A stretch of DNA of 64,000 bases from SIG603 sp964369415. Lineage in GTDB: Bacteria > Bacillota > Clostridia > Oscillospirales > Acutalibacteraceae. Positions 60,204-64,000 of this stretch are shown piece after piece. Location: NCBI GenBank assembly GCA_964369415.1, contig CAYJFP010000009.1, positions 1-64,000 of the forward strand. Reading direction: 5' to 3'. A program made the position numbers and the translations under genes. The notes beneath the pieces were generated by a model. It was given only the letters and a program-made list of their open reading frames with translations, was not told the DNA's origin and did not search any database. Each line of letters opens with the position of its first letter. Position 1 is the first letter of the stretch.

Positions 60204-61682
60204 TTACTCTCTAAACAGCTTCTCGCCTTCATATTTAGGAGAGCAAGTTAAGTTTACGCCGAGCTTTCTAAATATATTTGCATCGACTTGAGACAGAATC
60301 ACACTAGAATGCACTTCACAACCTATCAACTCACTAAGCTTGTCAAACGCCCTTTTTGCCATTTCATTTGTCGGAACACATATCGAAAGTGCTATTAGAA
60401 CTTCATCGGTGTGAAGTCTTGGATTTGTATTGCCGAAATGTCTTATCTTTAAAGACTGAATCGGTTCTATACTTTCAGGCGACAATAAATGCACGCTATC
60501 ATCAATTTTCGCAAGATGTTTAAGGGCATTTAACAGCAGTGCAGATGATGCGCCCAATAAATCTGTAGTCTTGCCTGTTATCACGGTGCCATCTCTCATC
60601 TGTATCGCCGCTGCCGGAGCGTTAGTCTCGTCCTCTTTTCCTTCGGCAAGTATGTAAACTTTTCGGTCATTTACAGTTATTTTCGCCGTATTCATTATAT
60701 ATTCTATCTTATTTGAGACTTCTTTGCTCCATTTACCCTGTACATTTGAGGCTTTCGCCTCAAAATATCTTCTGATAATCTCTTGACAAGAAGCTTTTCT
60801 GCAAATTTCATCGTCAATTATACAGTTACCCGCCATATTAACTCCCATATCTGTCGGCGACTGATACGGTGAATTTCCGTATATCTTTTCAAATATAGTT
60901 TTTAGCACGGGGAAAATTTCAACATCTCTATTATAGTTTACCGTTGCAACTTCATATGCTTCTAAATGGAACGGGTCTATCATGTTGACGTCGTTTAAGT
61001 CCGCCGTAGCCGCTTCGTAAGCTAGATTTACAGGATGCTTAAGCGGTATATTCCAAATCGGAAAAGTCTCAAACTTAGCATAACCCGCCTTGACTCCTCT
61101 TTTATTGTCGTGATAAAGTTGAGATAGACACACTGCCATTTTTCCACTACCAGGCCCTGGTGCAGTCACAACTACCAACGGTTTTTCTGTCTCGACAAAA
61201 TCATTTTTGCCGTAACCGTCAGCACTTACAATTTTTTGAGCATTGGACGGATACCCCTCTATTACGTAATGTCTGTAGGATTTAATACCAAAGCTCTTAA
61301 GCTTTTTCTCAAACTTTATCGCATTCGGCTGCTCGCTAAACTTAGTTAATACCACACTTCCAACATAAAGCCCAATGTTTCTAAATACCTCAACAAGCCT
61401 TAAAACATCCAAATCATAGGTAATTCCTATGTCGCCTCTAATTTTTCTACTCTCTATATCCTCTGAATTTATTACAATAACAATCTCCGCATTGTCTTTA
61501 AGCTCTAATAGCATTTTAATCTTGCTGTCGGGGCTAAACCCAGGAAGCACCCTTGAAGCGTGATAATCGTCAAAAAGCTTTCCACCAAATTCAAGGTAAA
61601 GCTTGTCCCCAAACTCACTTATGCGTTCTCTGATTTTTTGGGACTGCATTTTTAAATATTTTTCATTGTCAAACCCTATCAT
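60204..61682 (-). CDS. DUF1846 domain protein
   Basis: 492 residues, the usual full length of DUF1846 (PF08903) proteins: opening GFDNEKYLKMQSQKIRERI, LYLEFGGKLFDDYHASRVLPGF, VVVTAPGPGSGKMAVCLSQLYHD (a P-loop-like stretch, GPGSGK) and MGVNMAGNCIIDDE. The family is widespread in Firmicutes and has solved structures, but its reaction is not established; the GPGSGK loop suggests nucleotide binding. RBS GAGGAGG at 8 bases. It lies 80 bases after the metallophosphoesterase gene on the same strand. Confidence 0.9.
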   Translation of the reverse strand: MIGFDNEKYLKMQSQKIRERISEFGDKLYLEFGGKLFDDYHASRVLPGFSPDSKIKMLLELKDNAEIVIVINSEDIESRKIRGDIGITYDLDVLRLVEVFRNIGLYVGSVVLTKFSEQPNAIKFEKKLKSFGIKSYRHYVIEGYPSNAQKIVSADGYGKNDFVETEKPLVVVTAPGPGSGKMAVCLSQLYHDNKRGVKAGYAKFETFPIWNIPLKHPVNLAYEAATADLNDVNMIDPFHLEAYEVATVNYNRDVEIFPVLKTIFEKIYGNSPYQSPTDMGVNMAGNCIIDDEICRKASCQEIIRRYFEAKASNVQGKWSKEVSNKIEYIMNTAKITVNDRKVYILAEGKEDETNAPAAAIQMRDGTVITGKTTDLLGASSALLLNALKHLAKIDDSVHLLSPESIEPIQSLKIRHFGNTNPRLHTDEVLIALSICVPTNEMAKRAFDKLSELIGCEVHSSVILSQVDANIFRKLGVNLTCSPKYEGEKLFRE

Positions 61683-61739
61683 TATTTAATCCTCCTCTTA
61701 ATTTTCAGGCAGATATATATTCCACCCCTACAATATAGC

Positions 61740-61775
61740 CATTCACCCTTCACCATTAGTCCTTAGACTTTAAAG
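61740..61775. repeat. second copy of the intergenic CATTCACC repeat
   Basis: CATTCACCCTTCACCATTAG and on, nearly matching 7722-7750 with the half-units permuted; adjoining GACTTTAAAGTC (61767-61778), a perfect palindrome at the gene's stop. Confidence 0.45.
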
Positions 61776-62572
61776 TCAAACACCACTATCTCCGGTGGAT
61801 TTAAAAACCTTATCGGCGCCATAGTCGTGCCAAGTCCGCTCGAAACATATACATCTAAGTCACCTGTCACATTTTCATACATTCCCTTTGTAAAATTTTG
61901 TGCACCTTCTGGCATTAACATATTTGTTAAAAATGGTACATACACTTGACCACCGTGTGAATGTCCTGAAAGTACTAATCCGTCAAACTTTTCTTCTATA
62001 TTAATAGAAAAGTCTGGCTGATGCAAAAGCACTAGGTTAAAACTGTCTTCTAATAGTAACGGCAACCCTTCAAAAGGCTCTCCAAACATGGTTTCGTCAA
62101 TACCAACTATATTTATACCATATTCTTCTAAAAACACGCTCTCATTTACAAGCATGTTGAACCCGCCGTCTTCTAAAATCCCCTCGTAAAGAAATTCAGC
62201 TCCACCGCCGATGTCGTGGTTTCCGTTACACGCAAATTTAAGCCCATCTATCAAGCTTAACTGATTTATTATCTCATCGGTGTCGATAAAATTTTCGTCC
62301 CTTTTGTAATTGTCGAAAAAATCGCCTGTAAACACTGTTATATCTGGCTCTTGCTCATTGATTTTATTTACCACATTCTCTAAATCGTTTAAATCATAGT
62401 CTTTAGAAAAGTGCAAATCTGTAAACATCACCACTCTTAATTCTTTTGAATGTTCTATCTCTATATTTTTAACAATGAGCATATGTGGCTCAACAAAATA
62501 AGAGTAAGAGAGCAAAATTACAGGCACTAAAAGTATAAAAAGCCAAATAAATTTTCTTTTTTTCTTCTTCAA
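61763..62572 (-). CDS. membrane-anchored metallophosphoesterase (YkuE/YaeI-like)
   Basis: 269 residues from a TTG start at 62572 (GAGGTG five bases upstream, overlapping the end of the previous gene). Lys/Arg-rich start, one membrane helix (about 8-25), then the calcineurin-like domain: MFTDLHFSKDYD, VFTGDFFDN, CNGNHDIGGG and LSGHSHGGQVY. Same plan as the 24290-25114 protein, with the normal D-L-H in motif 1. Likely an outward-facing phosphatase of membrane-lipid or polyprenyl-phosphate type. It follows the radical SAM-associated gene by nine bases. Confidence 0.88.
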   Translation of the reverse strand: MKKKKRKFIWLFILLVPVILLSYSYFVEPHMLIVKNIEIEHSKELRVVMFTDLHFSKDYDLNDLENVVNKINEQEPDITVFTGDFFDNYKRDENFIDTDEIINQLSLIDGLKFACNGNHDIGGGAEFLYEGILEDGGFNMLVNESVFLEEYGINIVGIDETMFGEPFEGLPLLLEDSFNLVLLHQPDFSINIEEKFDGLVLSGHSHGGQVYVPFLTNMLMPEGAQNFTKGMYENVTGDLDVYVSSGLGTTMAPIRFLNPPEIVVFDFKV

Positions 62573-62581
62573 ATAAACACC

Positions 62582-63229
62582 TCAAGCAAATTCGGTCATC
62601 TCGGCATTAAAGCAGTTCACCCTTTTTACAGATGGATAAATCTTGAATTCATATTCCTCCATGAGAGCCTTAAAAAACAAGTTAGGATTTATACTTCCTT
62701 GATTACTACTTGGCAAAGTTAGCTTTATTTTTACATATTCTCCGTTTTTTTCTATCTCCATCTTCTCAAAGTATGGTTTGATATCTATGTCTTTAAAAGA
62801 CTTTTTAGTTTTTTTGCGGACGATAATTTCTTTCTTACTTAAAAAGTCTTTCATTTTATCTATTACATCGTCCTGATAGTCAAGCTCGACTTCATAAGAG
62901 GAAAACGCCATTTCACCTGGTTTCATCTTTGGCAATGTCACGGCATAGACATTAATTCCCTGAGGCATACCGCTGTTTAATTTTTCTATTATCGCATTAA
63001 AATCGTAGTCATCGTCTAAAACTTTTACATCCATACACTCTTTTAAACTTGTGTATCCAAGTGAAATCGGCATGTTAATCGTCAAAAATATATGCGGGTT
63101 AAACCCTTCTGTATACCAAAATGGAAGTTTTGCTCTTTTAATCGCTCTTTCCATCAGTCTAACCATGTCAAGATGAGAGATATACTTAGATATTCCCGTT
63201 TTTTCATACCATATTCTTATATTTTTCAC
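62582..63229 (-). CDS. TIGR03936-type radical SAM-associated protein (DUF2344)
   Basis: About 215 residues from a GTG start at 63229 (AAAGGAGG, 8 bases). Matches the DUF2344/TIGR03936 family: IRIWYEKTGISKYISHLDMVRLMERAIKRAKLPFWYTEGFNPH and LGYTSLKECMDVKV. It is nearly always coupled to the B12-binding radical SAM protein upstream, sometimes fused to it, and overlaps it here by 26 bases. The joint function is unknown, though the pair is often found beside ribonuclease G and ribosomal genes in Clostridia. Confidence 0.9.
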   Translation of the reverse strand: MKNIRIWYEKTGISKYISHLDMVRLMERAIKRAKLPFWYTEGFNPHIFLTINMPISLGYTSLKECMDVKVLDDDYDFNAIIEKLNSGMPQGINVYAVTLPKMKPGEMAFSSYEVELDYQDDVIDKMKDFLSKKEIIVRKKTKKSFKDIDIKPYFEKMEIEKNGEYVKIKLTLPSSNQGSINPNLFFKALMEEYEFKIYPSVKRVNCFNAEMTEFA

Positions 63230-64000
63230 TGCAAATCCCTCCTTTAAAGCAGGAAGCACCGCAAGCTGAACATTTTATTTTGCAGTTTTCCGTAGTAGTA
63301 GACTCGTACGCCTTTTTACATTCTTTAATCAAAAATTCTTTTTTAACACCGTAGTCAAGCATATCCCACGGCAAAATTTCGTCAAAACTTCTATCTCTAT
63401 TCACATAGAATTTCGGGTCGATTCCGTTTTCTTCAAACAGTTTCATCCACTCTTCAAAGTTAAAGCACTCGCTCCAACCGTCGAACCTAAATCCTTTTTT
63501 GTTGGCTTCTAAGAGTATTTTTGAAAGCTTTCTGTCACCTCTTGCAAAAACTGCCTCTATAAAGCCTGTTTCCGCACCATGGTAATTTACGGTAAGCTTC
63601 TTGGTTTTTACGCTGTCTTTTAATAGGTACTGCTTTCTCTTTGTGGTTTCTAAGTCGTCCTGTCCAAACCACTGAAAGGCTGTAAATGGCTTTGGAATAA
63701 ACGCCGCAACGCTCTCAGTAACGCTTACTGGAACGCCTTTTCTCTTGTCTTCGTTTTGATAGTATGCGTTTACCACCGCCTGTCCAAGCTCGGTAATCGC
63801 CACTATGTCCTCGTCGGTTTCTGTAGGCAAGCCTATCATAAAATACAGCTTAACTCTAGACCAACCGCCTGAAAATGCTATATTCACGGTTTTTAATAGC
63901 TGCTCTTCTGTCACGTTTTTGTTTATTACATCTCTCATCTTTTGAGAGCCAGCTTCAGGTGCAAAGGTAAGACCTGTTTTTCTAACCGAAGCTATTTTGT
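63204..64000 (-). CDS. TIGR03960-type radical SAM protein, C-terminal part
   Basis: The open frame runs without stop to the window edge, so this is the C-terminal ~265 residues of a longer protein (family members have ~600). It begins with KTGLTFAPEAGSQ-MRDVINKN, the second half of the radical SAM barrel, then LYFMIGLPTETDEDI, and ends with a Cys-rich tail (CKIKCSACGASCFKGGIC). The N-terminal B12-binding-like domain and the CxxxCxxC motif lie outside the window. Partner of the DUF2344 gene. Confidence 0.9.
   Translation of the reverse strand, partial: KIASVRKTGLTFAPEAGSQKMRDVINKNVTEEQLLKTVNIAFSGGWSRVKLYFMIGLPTETDEDIVAITELGQAVVNAYYQNEDKRKGVPVSVTESVAAFIPKPFTAFQWFGQDDLETTKRKQYLLKDSVKTKKLTVNYHGAETGFIEAVFARGDRKLSKILLEANKKGFRFDGWSECFNFEEWMKLFEENGIDPKFYVNRDRSFDEILPWDMLDYGVKKEFLIKECKKAYESTTTENCKIKCSACGASCFKGGICSEKYKNMV

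Overview
The window is AT-rich chromosomal DNA from a low-GC, strictly anaerobic-looking member of the Bacillota, most likely class Clostridia. The evidence is strong AGGAGG ribosome binding sites, sigma-A type promoters (TTGACA-17-TATAAT), ferredoxin-type redox proteins, and a TIGR03960/TIGR03936-type radical SAM pair that is typical of Clostridia. A run of exactly 100 N at 22490-22589 marks a scaffold join, so this is a draft or metagenome assembly. I saw no rRNA, tRNA, CRISPR array, prophage or insertion sequence.

Layout. (1) 127-12270, minus strand: a ten-gene glycan-use locus. A LacI-family regulator is followed by a promoter with two operators, then two different cupin-type glucose-6-phosphate isomerases, a ROK kinase, a long mannose-6-phosphate isomerase, a GH127 and a six-hairpin glycosidase, a SnoaL-like protein, an aldo/keto reductase and an FHS/MFS sugar permease. 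(2) 12442-15724: a 58-residue plus-strand protein and a secreted SGNH hydrolase/beta-helix protein carrying a near-identical 924-bp-period internal duplication. (3) 16093-38367: an exopolysaccharide locus on both strands. It holds a BY-kinase-like protein, a membrane CARDB-like protein, a Wzz-like protein, an EpsG-type polymerase, a Wzx flippase (broken by the N gap), two acyltransferases, glycosyltransferases, pyruvyl transferase with its F420-type partner, a PslG-like glycosidase, a giant surface protein, and the priming phosphoglycosyl transferase. (4) 38582-40175: a hypothetical protein and a PnuC-family transporter behind a structured leader RNA. (5) 40187-55561: a second glycan locus. 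A LacI regulator fused to a solute-binding domain diverges from a maltodextrin-type ABC transporter, a GH13 enzyme, two UroD-family proteins, a sulfatase, a CE7 esterase, a polysaccharide deacetylase-like protein, an amidohydrolase and a Gfo/Idh/MocA oxidoreductase. (6) 55690-64000, minus strand: a second giant surface protein, a DUF1846 protein, a metallophosphoesterase and the radical SAM pair, the last gene running off the window.

How it works together: the two catabolic loci look like Gram-positive polysaccharide utilisation loci, each under its own LacI-type switch. The central block makes and exports a decorated (acylated, probably pyruvylated) exopolysaccharide. The two giant surface proteins end in the same unusual three-helix membrane module. 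The most promising novelties are that shared anchor module, the LacI/solute-binding fusion regulator, the leader RNA before the PnuC-type gene, the twin UroD genes in a sulfatase/esterase glycan locus, and an 11-bp direct-repeat activator-type promoter in front of the second surface protein.
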